From assembly GCA_004346725.1 (NCBI GenBank), contig SMDE01000002.1, positions 1-64,000 on the forward strand: DNA of 64,000 nucleotides. The letters are read 5' to 3'. This stretch comes from Phytobacter diazotrophicus (GTDB lineage: Bacteria > Pseudomonadota > Gammaproteobacteria > Enterobacterales > Enterobacteriaceae). Of this stretch, positions 12,077 through 20,304 are shown in pieces (within the stretch, counting starts at the first letter, position 1; each line of letters opens with the position of its first letter). Below the pieces are notes generated by a model that saw only the letters and a list, made by a program, of their open reading frames with translations, ran no database searches and was not told where the DNA came from. A program made the translations under genes and the position numbers.

Positions 12077-12119
12077 AGTATAGACAGGGGGGGTTATGGC
12101 GATTGCGCCCAGGATCACA
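12077..12119 (-). promoter_or_regulatory. Candidate class II CRP-dependent promoter of ychH
   Basis: On the minus strand a perfect -10 box TATACT occupies 12077-12082, which puts the start of transcription near 12070. The plus-strand sequence TGCGC-N6-TCACA at 12104-12119 matches one CRP half-site fully and the other in three of five. Its centre (12111.5) is about 41.5 bases from that start, the standard class II position. E. coli ychH is a known CRP target. Confidence 0.5.
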
Positions 12120-12293
12120 ATTACACATATTAAGACCACATATATTTACAAATAACCCTCTGAACTAGTTGTATTTCTAATGGTTCAAATGGGTAATCAT
12201 TGCCCTTTTCCCCGTTTCGTCCTGAGAACTTTGTCATCACGCGCCGCACGACGTAAACTACGCGCCAGATATTGACCTGGTCAGGAAGAAAAA

Positions 12294-12878
12294 GTGACGA
12301 TTAAACTGATTGTCGGGCTGGCAAATCCCGGCGCGGAATATGCCGCGACACGCCATAATGCAGGCGCCTGGTACGTCGATCTGCTGGCTGAACGTTGCCG
12401 CGCCCCGCTACGTGAAGAACCGAAGTTTTTTGGCTATTCCTCACGGATTAATCTGGCGGGCGAAGATGTGCGTCTGCTGGTCCCCACGACTTTTATGAAT
12501 CTTAGCGGCAAGGCCGTTGCCGCGATGGCAACCTTTTATCGCATCAACCCGGATGAAATCCTGGTTGCCCATGATGAACTGGACTTACCGCCGGGCGTGG
12601 CGAAGTTTAAACTGGGCGGCGGTCATGGCGGCCACAACGGGTTGAAAGACATTATCAGTAAACTGGGCAATAACCCCAATTTCCACCGTTTGCGCGTGGG
12701 AATTGGTCATCCGGGCGATAAAAACAAAGTTGTCGGTTTTGTGCTGGGTAAACCGCCTGTTTCTGAACAGAAATTGATTGACGAAGCGGTAGATGAAGCG
12801 GCACGTTGCACGGAAATCTGGCTGAAAGACGGCCTGACAAAAGCAACCAACCGTCTGCATGCCTTTAAGGCCCAGTAA
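12294..12878 (+). CDS. pth: Peptidyl-tRNA hydrolase
   Basis: Pth cleaves peptidyl-tRNAs that fall off ribosomes, recycling tRNA. The 194 residues match E. coli Pth. The catalytic histidine (TRHNAG, residue 21 counting Met), the Asn of GLANPG and the Asp of AHDELDLP are present. The start is a GTG (GTG ACG ATT AAA) as in E. coli, preceded by GGAAGAAAA. ychF follows after 126 bases, the usual order. Confidence 0.97.
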   Translation: MTIKLIVGLANPGAEYAATRHNAGAWYVDLLAERCRAPLREEPKFFGYSSRINLAGEDVRLLVPTTFMNLSGKAVAAMATFYRINPDEILVAHDELDLPPGVAKFKLGGGHGGHNGLKDIISKLGNNPNFHRLRVGIGHPGDKNKVVGFVLGKPPVSEQKLIDEAVDEAARCTEIWLKDGLTKATNRLHAFKAQ

Positions 12879-13004
12879 CACGCGCCCTCTGGCATTTTTG
12901 CCGCGCGATACAACGGTTACGTGTATAATAGGCAAAGTTATTAACTTTTATGCAATCTGTTTTATATAACGGATTGATTATTCAGAAATTAAGGTAATCA
13001 CATC

Positions 13005-14099
13005 ATGGGATTCAAATGCGGTATCGTTGGCCTGCCCAACGTAGGTAAATCCACCCTGTTCAACGCGCTCACCAAAGCAGGTATTGAAGCGGCAAACTTC
13101 CCCTTCTGTACTATTGAGCCGAACACCGGTGTCGTACCGATGCCCGATCCGCGTCTGGACAAGCTGGCGGAGATCGTCAAGCCGCAGCGTATTCTGCCAA
13201 CCACGATGGAGTTTGTGGATATCGCCGGTCTGGTTAAAGGCGCATCCAAAGGTGAAGGCCTGGGTAACCAGTTCCTGACCAACATTCGCGAAACCGAAGC
13301 CATTGGCCATGTGGTACGCTGCTTTGAGAACGACAATATCATTCACGTGAATAATAAAGTGGATCCGGCGGATGATATCGAGGTTATTAATACCGAGCTG
13401 GCGCTGTCTGATCTCGACACCTGTGAGCGCGCTATTCATCGCGTACAGAAAAAGGCCAAAGGCGGCGATAAAGACGCGAAAGCAGAGCTGGCGGCGCTGG
13501 AAAAATGTCTGCCTCAACTGGAAAACGCAGGCATGCTGCGTGCGCTGAAAAACCTGACCGAAGAAGACAAAGCCGCGATCAAATACCTGAGCTTCCTGAC
13601 GCTCAAGCCGACCATGTACATCGCGAACGTTAACGAAGACGGTTTTGAAAATAACCCCTACCTCGATAAGGTGCGCGAAATCGCCGATGCCGAAGGTTCT
13701 GTTGTCGTTGCCGTGTGTGCGGCGGTTGAGTCCGATATCGCTGAACTCGACGATGCAGACCGCGAAGAATTTATGGCCGAACTGGGCATTGAAGAGCCGG
13801 GTCTGAACCGCGTTATTCGCGCCGGTTATCAGTTGCTGAACCTGCAAACCTACTTCACAGCGGGCGTGAAAGAAGTGCGCGCATGGACGATCCCGGTTGG
13901 CGCAACTGCCCCGCAGGCGGCAGGTAAAATTCATACAGACTTCGAAAAAGGCTTTATCCGTGCGCAGACCATCGCGTATGAAGACTTTATCACCTACAAA
14001 GGTGAACAAGGCGCGAAGGAAGCGGGCAAAATGCGCGCAGAAGGTAAAGATTACATCGTGAAAGATGGCGACGTGATGAACTTCCTGTTCAACGTCTAA
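13005..14099 (+). CDS. ychF: Obg-family ATPase YchF
   Basis: YchF is a conserved P-loop ATPase that binds ribosomes and is involved in oxidative-stress responses. The P-loop GLPNVGKST lies at residues 8-16 and the Walker B-like DIAGLV near 70. The G4 motif is the non-GTPase form NVNED, which explains the ATP preference. A C-terminal TGS domain follows. The 364 residues match E. coli. The last 13 bases of the gene lie in a 37-bp repeat duplicated at 18834-18870, so an integrative element sits at its 3' end without changing the protein. Confidence 0.97.
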   Translation: MGFKCGIVGLPNVGKSTLFNALTKAGIEAANFPFCTIEPNTGVVPMPDPRLDKLAEIVKPQRILPTTMEFVDIAGLVKGASKGEGLGNQFLTNIRETEAIGHVVRCFENDNIIHVNNKVDPADDIEVINTELALSDLDTCERAIHRVQKKAKGGDKDAKAELAALEKCLPQLENAGMLRALKNLTEEDKAAIKYLSFLTLKPTMYIANVNEDGFENNPYLDKVREIADAEGSVVVAVCAAVESDIAELDDADREEFMAELGIEEPGLNRVIRAGYQLLNLQTYFTAGVKEVRAWTIPVGATAPQAAGKIHTDFEKGFIRAQTIAYEDFITYKGEQGAKEAGKMRAEGKDYIVKDGDVMNFLFNV

Positions 14100-14123
14100 A
14101 TAAGCTTTGTTGTCTCATGAGGT
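14087..14123 (+). repeat. attL-like direct repeat
   Basis: Thirty-seven bases from the end of ychF, matching 18834-18870 with differences only at two positions (A/T and C/T). Its core TTGTCTCATG (14110-14119) occurs a third time at 14194-14203. Confidence 0.8.
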
Positions 14124-14154
14124 GTCATAACATCTCAGGAAGGCCGAAAAACCT

Positions 14155-14184
14155 ATAAAATCCACGCACTTGCGTGGATTTTAT
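14155..14184 (+). terminator. Terminator after ychF (left copy)
   Basis: AAAATCCACGC at 14157-14167 and GCGTGGATTTT at 14172-14182 pair across loop ACTT, with two further A-T pairs outside. The same stem with loop CATC recurs beyond the right repeat, so one copy is native and the other came with the element. Confidence 0.8.
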
Positions 14185-14228
14185 TATTCCATATTGTCTC
14201 ATGTGATCTCATGGAAGCGCAGTCTAAA

Positions 14229-14249
14229 ATGAGTACATAGATGAGTACA
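14229..14249 (+). repeat. Paired ATGAGTACA repeats, probable integrase arm sites (left)
   Basis: ATGAGTACA occurs at 14229-14237 and again at 14241-14249, 12 bases apart. A pair with the same spacing and direction lies at 18756-18776 near the right end. Position inside each att core fits arm-type binding sites of a tyrosine integrase. Confidence 0.55.
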
Positions 14250-14313
14250 ATCCGTTTCCATTATCATTTCAGGTGAGTGCAATAACGGTATAAGAAATAG
14301 TCAAGGACCCGCT

Positions 14314-15495
14314 ATGCTCACTGATACGCAATGCCGCACTGCCAGGCCGAAAGAAAAACTCTATCGACTCAATGACTTTAATGGTCTCTACCTCGAAGTG
14401 AAACCCAATGGCAAAAAGGCATGGCGCTATCGATTTAAACTCAACGGAAAATCAAGCATGTTTGCGTTGGGTGAGTATCCAGCGATAAAGCTCGCCGAAG
14501 CTCGCGAGAAATGCGAGCAAGCGCGTAAGCAAGTCGCAGATGGAGTTAGCCCGACACAGGCTCGTCAGTTAGATAAGATCCGCAAGATCAATGACGCTTC
14601 TAACACCTTTGAGCTGATCGCCAAAGAGTGGTTGCAGATGAAAGACTGGGCCGAAATTACCAAAACACGCCGACTGGATATGCTTGAACGTGTGGTTTTC
14701 CCCGCAATCGGTAAGCTCCCTGTCAGAGATATCACCCCACACCACATTCTTAAAATTCTTCAGGAAACCGCTAAACGCGGCGCTCCGACTGTTGCCGCCG
14801 AAGCCCGACGTACCATTTCATCGGTTTTCGAGTTGGCAGTAGCAACGCTTAGAGCTGACAGCGATCCTGTCTGGCCTGTACGCAAGGCGCTTCCGGCGAA
14901 TAAGACACAGCACAAACAGGCATTGAACCCACAGCAAATCGGGAAGCTATTAAGCTGTTTTGATAACAGTAGCGGCTCATATCAGGTTAACTATTGCATG
15001 TGGCTAATGTGGTGGACGCTGGCGCGGCCAGCCGAAGTCACCGAAGCTGAATGGGCAGAATTCGATCTCGATAATGCGCTATGGACCATTCCGGCGACGC
15101 GCATGAAAGCTCGTAGGGAACATGTTATTCCCCTCCCCTCCCAAGCCGTCAACATGCTCAGAACGCTACAGGGATTAACCGGGCATCGACAGCACCTTTT
15201 TCCGGGACGAGATAACCCACGTGGCCCGATGACATCACACTCGCTGCGTCAGCTACTTAAAAGCCTCGGCTGGAGCGGAACTTATAGTCCACATGCAACC
15301 AGAACTACAGGAAGTACCCGTTTAAACGAGATGGGCTATCGGCCTGATGCTATCGAAGCTCAGCTTGCGCACGCTGATACCAACAACGTTCGCCGCACGT
15401 ACAACTATGCAACTTACATCGATGAGCGAAAAGCGATGATGCAGGAATGGGCTGATAAGCTTGATGGATGGGTTGACCTGCTCCCCGTTGATTAA
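14314..15495 (+). CDS. P4-type tyrosine integrase, C-terminus replaced by IS sequence
   Basis: The protein should cut and rejoin the att sites of the element. It has the N-terminal DUF4102 arm-binding domain (LNDFNGLYLEVKPNGKK), a core-binding domain, and a catalytic domain from about residue 205. The catalytic Arg (TLARPAEV), the Lys of RMKARREH, HxxR (HATRTT), the second His (AQLAHAD) and the nucleophile Tyr (RRTYNYA) are all visible. An IS begins at 15474, so the final seven residues and the stop codon come from the IS and the native tail is lost. Family members usually end not far after this WADKLD stretch, so activity may remain. Confidence 0.88.
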   Translation: MLTDTQCRTARPKEKLYRLNDFNGLYLEVKPNGKKAWRYRFKLNGKSSMFALGEYPAIKLAEAREKCEQARKQVADGVSPTQARQLDKIRKINDASNTFELIAKEWLQMKDWAEITKTRRLDMLERVVFPAIGKLPVRDITPHHILKILQETAKRGAPTVAAEARRTISSVFELAVATLRADSDPVWPVRKALPANKTQHKQALNPQQIGKLLSCFDNSSGSYQVNYCMWLMWWTLARPAEVTEAEWAEFDLDNALWTIPATRMKARREHVIPLPSQAVNMLRTLQGLTGHRQHLFPGRDNPRGPMTSHSLRQLLKSLGWSGTYSPHATRTTGSTRLNEMGYRPDAIEAQLAHADTNNVRRTYNYATYIDERKAMMQEWADKLDGWVDLLPVD

Positions 15496-15544
15496 TACAC
15501 CGCGATGTTAGTAATGTCTTCATAAGCCACATGAGGACATCCCC

Positions 15545-15808
15545 ATGAAGAAGCGTTTTTCCGACGAACAGATCATCAGTATTCTCCGCGAGGCTGAAGC
15601 CGGCGTTTCTGCCCGGGAACTCTGCCGTAAGCACGCCATTTCCGACGCCACGTTTTATACCTGGCGTAAGAAGTATGGCGGCATGGAGGTGCCTGAGGTT
15701 AAGCGCCTGAAGTCACTTGAGGAAGAGAACGCCAGACTCAAGAAGCTGCTCGCCGAGGCCATGCTGGATAAGGAGGCGCTTCAAGTGGCTCTTGGGCGAA
15801 AGTACTGA
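15545..15808 (+). CDS. IS3-family transposase OrfA
   Basis: An 87-residue protein with a helix-turn-helix ([20 protein letters not shown]) and a leucine-zipper-like coiled coil ([19 protein letters not shown]). It binds the IS ends and is the N-terminal half of the OrfAB fusion. It ends in ALGRKY just where the OrfB frame takes over. Confidence 0.93.
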   Translation: MKKRFSDEQIISILREAEAGVSARELCRKHAISDATFYTWRKKYGGMEVPEVKRLKSLEEENARLKKLLAEAMLDKEALQVALGRKY

Positions 15809-16665
15809 CGACAGACCAGAAGCGCGAAGTCGTGGTGTTGATGTGTGATGCGACCGGTCTGTCGCAACGTCGTGCCTGCAGACTCACAGGTTTGTCCCTG
15901 TCGACCTGCCGCTATGACGCTCAGCGTCCGGTGGCTGATGCCCATTTATCAGGGCGCATTACTGAACTGGCACTGGAGCGCAGGCGTTTTGGCTACCGCC
16001 GCATATGGCAGTTACTGCGCCGTGAAGGGCTTCTGGTTAATCACAAGCGCGTGTACCGCCTTTATCATCTGAACGGGCTGGGCGTTAAACGCAGACGTCG
16101 TCGTAAAGGGCTTGCAACAGAACGTCTGCCGCTGCTCCGCCCGGCGGCGCCCAACATGACCTGGTCGATGGATTTCGTCATGGATGCGCTGGCTACTGGT
16201 CGCAGGATCAAGTGCTTTACCTGCGTCGATGACTTCACAAAGGAATGCCTGACGGTCACTGTTGCCTTCGGGATTTCAGGCGTGCAGGTCACGCGTATTC
16301 TGGACAGCATTGCGCTGTTTCGCGGCTATCCGGCTACGATAAGAACCGATCAGGGCCCGGAGTTTACCTGCCGCGCGCTCGATCAGTGGGCCTTTGAGCA
16401 TGGAGTGGAGCTGCGACTTATCCAGCCCGGCAAGCCGACACAGAACGGATTTATTGAGAGTTTTAACGGACGCTTTCGCGATGAATGCCTGAATGAACAC
16501 TGGTTCAGCGACGTCAGTCATGCCAGGAAAACCATCAGAGAATGGCGTCAGGATTATAACGAATGTCGTCCGCACTCCACGCTGAATTATCAGACGCCGT
16601 CTGAATTTGCAGCGAGCTGGAGAAAGGGTAATTCTGAGAGTGAAAAATCCGACATTACTAACTGA
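15781..16665 (+). CDS. IS3-family transposase OrfB (DDE integrase domain)
   Basis: The frame is -1 relative to orfA and is open from before 15781. An ATG lies only at 15841 and GTG/TTG codons just before it, so product is mainly made as an OrfAB fusion by frameshift near the end of orfA. An HTH_21 segment ([14 protein letters not shown]) precedes the catalytic core: Asp in SMDFVMDAL, Asp in RTDQGPEF, Glu in [14 protein letters not shown]. All three catalytic residues are intact, so the IS could still move. Confidence 0.92.
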   Translation, partial: SSGSWAKVLTTDQKREVVVLMCDATGLSQRRACRLTGLSLSTCRYDAQRPVADAHLSGRITELALERRRFGYRRIWQLLRREGLLVNHKRVYRLYHLNGLGVKRRRRRKGLATERLPLLRPAAPNMTWSMDFVMDALATGRRIKCFTCVDDFTKECLTVTVAFGISGVQVTRILDSIALFRGYPATIRTDQGPEFTCRALDQWAFEHGVELRLIQPGKPTQNGFIESFNGRFRDECLNEHWFSDVSHARKTIREWRQDYNECRPHSTLNYQTPSEFAASWRKGNSESEKSDITN

Positions 16666-16784
16666 GTTTTGTATTTAATCCTGGGGGCAGGTCAGTGCTC
16701 CAACAGAGCCGGGGATATTTTCAATAGGAGAATGTAAACTGGGAGGATAAAGAGACGGGACACCCACGGGGGCAGGTTGTGAAA

Positions 16785-16979
16785 ATGAAGAGAATCTTAC
16801 TTTGTGTGCTGGTCCTTGTCAGCGGTGCGGCCCATGCACTAACAGTTACTTTGACACTACAGGATGTAATCGAAGCAGCAGACGGTAAAATCTGCGTCTA
16901 TGGTGACCATTTGCGAACCGAAACTATCAAGATCCGCAATGGTCAATGCAGCCATACAAAAACTTTCACTCTCGACTAA
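16785..16979 (+). CDS. Small exported protein of unknown function
   Basis: I do not recognise this family. The 64 residues begin with a clear signal peptide (KRILLCVLVLVSGAAHA, cleavage after AHA about residue 18), leaving a mature part of about 45 residues with two cysteines (GKICVYGD and GQCSHTK) that could pair in the periplasm. The ATG at 16785 has GCAGG at 16772-16776; a GTG two codons earlier is too close. It overlaps the 3' end of the convergent zinc-ribbon gene by 14 bases. It lies in the element's cargo right after the IS. Confidence 0.6.
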   Translation: MKRILLCVLVLVSGAAHALTVTLTLQDVIEAADGKICVYGDHLRTETIKIRNGQCSHTKTFTLD

Positions 16980-17397
16980 AAGTAGTGTCACATACTCGGC
17001 AGTACCAATTCGGCATTTCTACAAACGATCCAAGACCAGCATAAGCTCGCTCACGGGATTCCATATGGATTTTCTTATCCATACTTTCAAAACATTTAGG
17101 ACAGAAGGCAACATCATCACCCTCTTTCCAGTAAACATCATCGCGGAAAGTGAAGGACTGCTTATCCTTTAATTGTTCTTCAAGATGTTTACTTTTCTGT
17201 TCAGCGTCAAACAGCAAAGCCTGGGTTGTGATCACTTCCATTTTGACGCTGGCAAGCTCTGTCATGAGATTTGCAAGCTCAAGTTTGAGTGTTGCCTTAT
17301 CAAGTTCACCGCTATCATCGGCAAGCTTCTTTGCTATACCAACCGCTTTATCTATGATGCCTACAGCCGCCGCTGTACTTGCCAGCACTCCCGACAT
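16966..17397 (-). CDS. Small protein with coiled coil and C-terminal zinc ribbon
   Basis: The 143 residues start MSGVLASTAAAVGIIDKAVG at an ATG with GGTGGGG in front; a longer frame lacks a ribosome site. The N-terminal part is hydrophobic and small-residue-rich (about 5-22), the middle is a charged coiled coil (about 40-90, TLKLELANLMTELASVKMEV). The end carries CPKC (AFCPKCFE) and, about 25 residues later, CRVC, a four-cysteine zinc ribbon. No known function. It follows the DUF4145 gene after 52 bases on the same strand, so the two are probably one operon. Confidence 0.7.
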   Translation of the reverse strand: MSGVLASTAAAVGIIDKAVGIAKKLADDSGELDKATLKLELANLMTELASVKMEVITTQALLFDAEQKSKHLEEQLKDKQSFTFRDDVYWKEGDDVAFCPKCFESMDKKIHMESRERAYAGLGSFVEMPNWYCRVCDTTFSRE

Positions 17398-17449
17398 ATA
17401 CCCCACCTTTATTAGCTTAAAAATATTAAAATTCGCATATGAATCAAAA

Positions 17450-18085
17450 CTATGCTTTTGATTTGTCCCTACCCTCAATCCCTTTCAAGGCGTTAGATGG
17501 CATACTCTGAAACATCGCTTCAATTTCTTTTGGTCTGGTAATACGGTCTTCGACAATGATGTTTAGTAGCTTAAAGAGACCATGTGCAAACTGTGGTTCG
17601 TCATCAAGACTGATTTCTCCGGGATGAACTGCCTGATTTCCAACAATACGACATATGTCTGCCGCTTGCTGAATACGAGGAGGCAATCCTTTCTCTACAA
17701 GCGACTTAATGTCAGCGTTGATGTTTTTCCCCGGCTCGCCTAAGTGGATCATAAGTTTCTGAAGGCACAGACGAAGGAGTGCAGCAGCACCCTTAGGTGA
17801 CAGATTAACAATGCTTCTGGCTTCCATGTAGTCAGTCTTACAGTCTTCTGGCATGTCAGGATTAGGCATCTCAACATTCCCAGCTGCTGGAATCATCATG
17901 TTACCTTCAAACCAATAAGCATCGTCACCGCAGTGAGAGCATGTTGACATTCGGAACTCAGTCGACTTGTGGCTTAGGTCACGAGCATTTCCATACATGT
18001 CACGCCAAAACTGACGTGCATATACACCGCAGTGAGGACAGTTAAAAGCCTCTGCATTGAACACTGCCGGATAATACTCAGCCAT
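17450..18085 (-). CDS. DUF4145 domain protein with N-terminal zinc finger
   Basis: The 211 residues start with two CxxC pairs (FNCPHCGVY and STCSHCGDD), a zinc finger. A DUF4145 domain from about residue 90 follows: [17 protein letters not shown], then [20 protein letters not shown]. The GN-AVHP signature is typical; the domain is helical and occurs in proteins of mobile elements and near restriction genes, but its reaction is unknown. The start has AGGAG upstream. It heads a two-gene minus-strand unit with a zinc-ribbon protein. GC is lower than in the chromosome around it, in keeping with import. Confidence 0.8.
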   Translation of the reverse strand: MAEYYPAVFNAEAFNCPHCGVYARQFWRDMYGNARDLSHKSTEFRMSTCSHCGDDAYWFEGNMMIPAAGNVEMPNPDMPEDCKTDYMEARSIVNLSPKGAAALLRLCLQKLMIHLGEPGKNINADIKSLVEKGLPPRIQQAADICRIVGNQAVHPGEISLDDEPQFAHGLFKLLNIIVEDRITRPKEIEAMFQSMPSNALKGIEGRDKSKA

Positions 18086-18696
18086 CTGCTGTAATCTCCT
18101 ATAAAATCAATCGCATAATCCAACCACCCTACATCATAATCCCTTTAAATCTTCAGGATTGTTCGTAGGTTATCGAGTGTAGAATGTTTGTGCAACTATC
18201 TGATTTCAGCCAATGATAACCATTTAGCGCCGTGTTGGGCATACCAACATTAAGCGCCGAAGGCGTATCATCAACTTGTCAGTCAACCGCTCTCTTATCG
18301 AGTACAGATCATTTATGGCTCGGTGAACACCACGACAGAGCCAGCCCCTTTCCCGGACTGGTTAGGCTTCCCAACATTTGCTCGTTTATCCGTGGCGTGT
18401 CATCACGACAGGCTGTTACGGGACACCGCGCTAAGAGTGGAACGGTTAAAAGTTGTGGGATTGATTAAAGACGTTGGCAGCGTCATCAGCTTCGACTTGA
18501 TAGCGGTTCGTGTGGACTGTTCACGCTTTGTACCTGTTCGAGCTTTACAACTACAGGCCGCTACGTGCTAACATCCCTGAAGAGCCACTGTTAACCATAG
18601 CGGCAACTGTTGGTCATAGAATCCCTTAAAAAAGATTGTATCTTGAGAGCAGCAATCACCTTAAGATATTGTTTTTAAAGGATTTTGTTGTGTGAC
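18086..18696. other. Cargo region without a convincing gene
   Basis: It holds the promoter of the DUF4145 unit and about 500 bases of mixed composition. A plus-strand frame at 18323-18571 (PFPDWLGFPTFARLS, 82 codons) reads protein-like at first but I recognise no family, and it opens with GTG after an in-frame stop; it may be the decayed end of a gene. Nothing else could be supported. Confidence 0.4.
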
Positions 18697-18739
18697 TGCC
18701 GATAATAGGATTCGAACCTACGACCTTCGCATTACGAAT
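18697..18739 (-). tRNA. 3' fragment of a tRNA-Thr(CGU) gene (thrW-like)
   Basis: Read on the minus strand, the 43 bases run ATTCGTAATGCGAAGGTCGT then AGGTTCGAATCCTATTATC and GGCA. That gives an anticodon loop with CGU, the 3' anticodon strand, variable loop, a closed T arm (GTAGG/CCTAT around TTCGAAT) and the acceptor 3' strand, without CCA. It agrees with E. coli thrW from memory except one T-loop base. The 5' half is absent. Fragments from anticodon loop to 3' end are what integrases leave when they use a tRNA as target, so it is a relic att site, not a working tRNA. Confidence 0.7.
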
Positions 18740-18755
18740 ACGAGCAAACCCCAAA

Positions 18756-18776
18756 ATGAGTATAGCGATGAGTACA
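18756..18776 (+). repeat. Paired ATGAGTA(C/T)A repeats, probable integrase arm sites (right)
   Basis: ATGAGTATA at 18756-18764 and ATGAGTACA at 18768-18776, 12 bases apart, mirror the left pair at 14229-14249. They lie about 60 bases inside the right att repeat. Confidence 0.55.
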
Positions 18777-18833
18777 AGAAAATTATTAAAAATAAAAAAT
18801 ATTTTAAATCAATCATATAAATAATAAATATAC

Positions 18834-18870
18834 GTTCAACGTCTAAATTAGTTTTGTTGTCTCATGAGGT
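18834..18870 (+). repeat. attR-like direct repeat
   Basis: Second copy of the ychF 3'-end sequence (last 13 coding bases including the stop codon, and 24 bases beyond). It marks the right end of the element. Confidence 0.8.
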
Positions 18871-18902
18871 TGCATCAAACCTCATGCGTATAACCCTCTC
18901 AT

Positions 18903-18933
18903 AAAATCCACGCCATCGCGTGGATTTTCTTTT
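18903..18933 (+). terminator. Terminator beyond the right att repeat, probably the original ychF terminator
   Basis: AAAATCCACGC and GCGTGGATTTT pair across loop CATC, followed by CTTTTT. The better T run than in the left copy suggests this is the native one, now cut off from ychF by the element. Confidence 0.75.
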
Positions 18934-18962
18934 TGTCGCGCCTCAAGGGATCATGAGCACAA

Positions 18963-19361
18963 TTACCGATTAAATCGCTGTCTGGCGCCATCCGTTACAG
19001 GCGTGAATAATGACACGAGGGTGCCCTCCGGGTCGCGGAATTGTAGTGTCCTGTTCCCCCAGGGCATGTCCTTTGGTTCATGGACAAACGCCACACCGTA
19101 TTCTTTTAATCTGTTAAATTGATGGTCTACATCTTCTACCAGAAACTCAAGGATTGCGGATTGGTTCGCGGCTGGTTTTGCGCACCCTTCCTTAAACAAT
19201 GCCACCGTTTCATAGCTTCCAATGGCTATTACGGCCCCTGGGGTTACTATTTCGGCAAAAACCGGAGCAAGCCAGTCAGCGCTAAAACCTGTAATGAATT
19301 CATAAAACTCAACAACTTTATTGATGTCTTGCACAATGAGTCGGGTAGAAACTAATTTCAT
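18963..19361 (-). CDS. VOC-family (glyoxalase/bleomycin resistance fold) protein
   Basis: The 132 residues start MKLVSTRLIVQDINKVVEFYEF, the first beta-alpha unit of a vicinal oxygen chelate domain. The second half repeats it (ILEFLVEDVDHQFNRLKEYG) and ends with the classical FRDPEGTLVSLF. Such proteins bind a metal and either isomerise, cleave or sequester small molecules; the substrate here cannot be told. The start has TGGAG in front. It is divergent from the WYL regulator 90 bases away, which likely controls it. Confidence 0.85.
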   Translation of the reverse strand: MKLVSTRLIVQDINKVVEFYEFITGFSADWLAPVFAEIVTPGAVIAIGSYETVALFKEGCAKPAANQSAILEFLVEDVDHQFNRLKEYGVAFVHEPKDMPWGNRTLQFRDPEGTLVSLFTPVTDGARQRFNR

Positions 19362-19450
19362 CGAATATTCTCCAGGTTGCGGCAGGAACAGCATCAGGAA
19401 GAATCATCCTTCATATCTACTGACACCGTGGTGGCAACAGGAAAAAATAA

Positions 19451-20143
19451 ATGAGACGTGCAGACAGGCTTTTCCAGATAATCCAAATACTTCGCAGGAA
19501 AAAGCTTCCGGTTACAGCAGCAAGGCTGGCGGAAGAACTTGAGGTGTCTAAGCGCACGATTTATCGGGATATTGCCGACCTGGCCGGGCAACGGGTTCCT
19601 ATCGAGGGAGAAGCGGGAACTGGATACATACTGAGCTCAGATTACGATATGCCCCCTTTAATGTTTACCGCAGAAGAACTAGAGGCAATCTTTTTGGGGG
19701 TTGAATTAGTGAAACACCTGCCGGATGCGACCCTTGCTAACAATGCAAATGATGTCCTGTCTAAAATAGCTTCGGTGATTCCTGACAAGTTAATGTGTTT
19801 TTTAAATGACGCAGCGGTTGCCATTAAACCCGAAAACTCTGGCATAGAAAAAGCAGACACTCGCCTAATCCGGGCGGCGATACGCGATAGCCGGAAAATT
19901 TTTCTGGAGTACCGTGCCGCAGATGGAACGATATCGAAAAGGATTATTTGGCCGATCATATTAGGATATGACCTGACGCATTGCTTGCTCATCGCATGGT
20001 GTGAGGAAAAACTGGACTTCCGCCATTTCCGTGCTGACCGCATGTTGAATATTGTTGTTCTCAACGAAAAAATTGGCATCGATAAAAAAAGCCTCAGGAT
20101 GAAATGGAGAAAATGGCGTAGCTCCCAGGGCTACGATATTTAA
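19451..20143 (+). CDS. YafY-type HTH/WYL transcriptional regulator
   Basis: Residues 1-60 form a DeoR-like HTH_11 winged helix (ADRLFQIIQILRRKKLPVTA, then LEVSKRTIYRDIADL). A WYL domain follows at about 130-205 (FLEYRAADGTISKRIIWPII, FRHFRADRM). WYL domains sense ligands, often nucleotides or nucleic acid. Divergent placement from a VOC gene is a common enterobacterial pair and points to local control of that gene. Confidence 0.88.
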   Translation: MRRADRLFQIIQILRRKKLPVTAARLAEELEVSKRTIYRDIADLAGQRVPIEGEAGTGYILSSDYDMPPLMFTAEELEAIFLGVELVKHLPDATLANNANDVLSKIASVIPDKLMCFLNDAAVAIKPENSGIEKADTRLIRAAIRDSRKIFLEYRAADGTISKRIIWPIILGYDLTHCLLIAWCEEKLDFRHFRADRMLNIVVLNEKIGIDKKSLRMKWRKWRSSQGYDI

Positions 20144-20304
20144 GAACAAGGTATGTCTTTTGTTTGCAATCAACTCTGCGGTAATCAAAAAAATATATAT
20201 TGCTCGTTTTACGCTCTGGCACGTAGCAGTTAAGCGCTTGAAAGCGTGCAGAATAAGAGCACTTATGTTATAATTTCATTTTATGCGTTGAAAAAGGTTA
20301 AATC

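Larger units (their letters stand above)
15474..16694 (+). mobile_element. IS3-family insertion sequence, IS407 group
   Basis: The ends are inverted: TGACCTGCTCCCC at the left (15474 on) and TGACCTGCCCCCAG read backwards from 16694, with further similarity inside (TTGATTAATACA / GGATTAAATACA). The 1221-bp length, two overlapping frames joined by a -1 shift and a DDE transposase fit the IS407 group. Four-base target duplications are expected, but the flanks (GGGT left, GTGC right) do not match. So a deletion or a composite history is likely. Confidence 0.85.
14087..18870. mobile_element. Small integrative element inserted at the 3' end of ychF
   Basis: The two 37-bp copies GTTCAACGTCTAAAT...TCATGAGGT at 14087-14123 and 18834-18870 agree at 35 positions and flank 4.7 kb. 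The segment starts with a tyrosine integrase gene reading inwards, carries paired nine-base repeats just inside both ends, and holds lower-GC cargo. This is the layout of a P4-type integrative element. The left copy keeps the ychF stop codon and the element also brings a terminator, so ychF stays functional. The cargo is an IS, a small exported protein, a zinc-ribbon protein and a DUF4145 protein. No replication or transfer genes are present, so it would depend on its integrase, now altered by the IS. Confidence 0.8.

Noticed and set aside
12978-14009. 343-codon open frame on the minus strand across ychF
   Set aside because: Antisense to ychF, no ribosome site and no recognisable family.
15470-16698. 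Target site duplication of the IS
   Set aside because: Flanking bases GGGT and GTGC do not match, nor do shifted versions.
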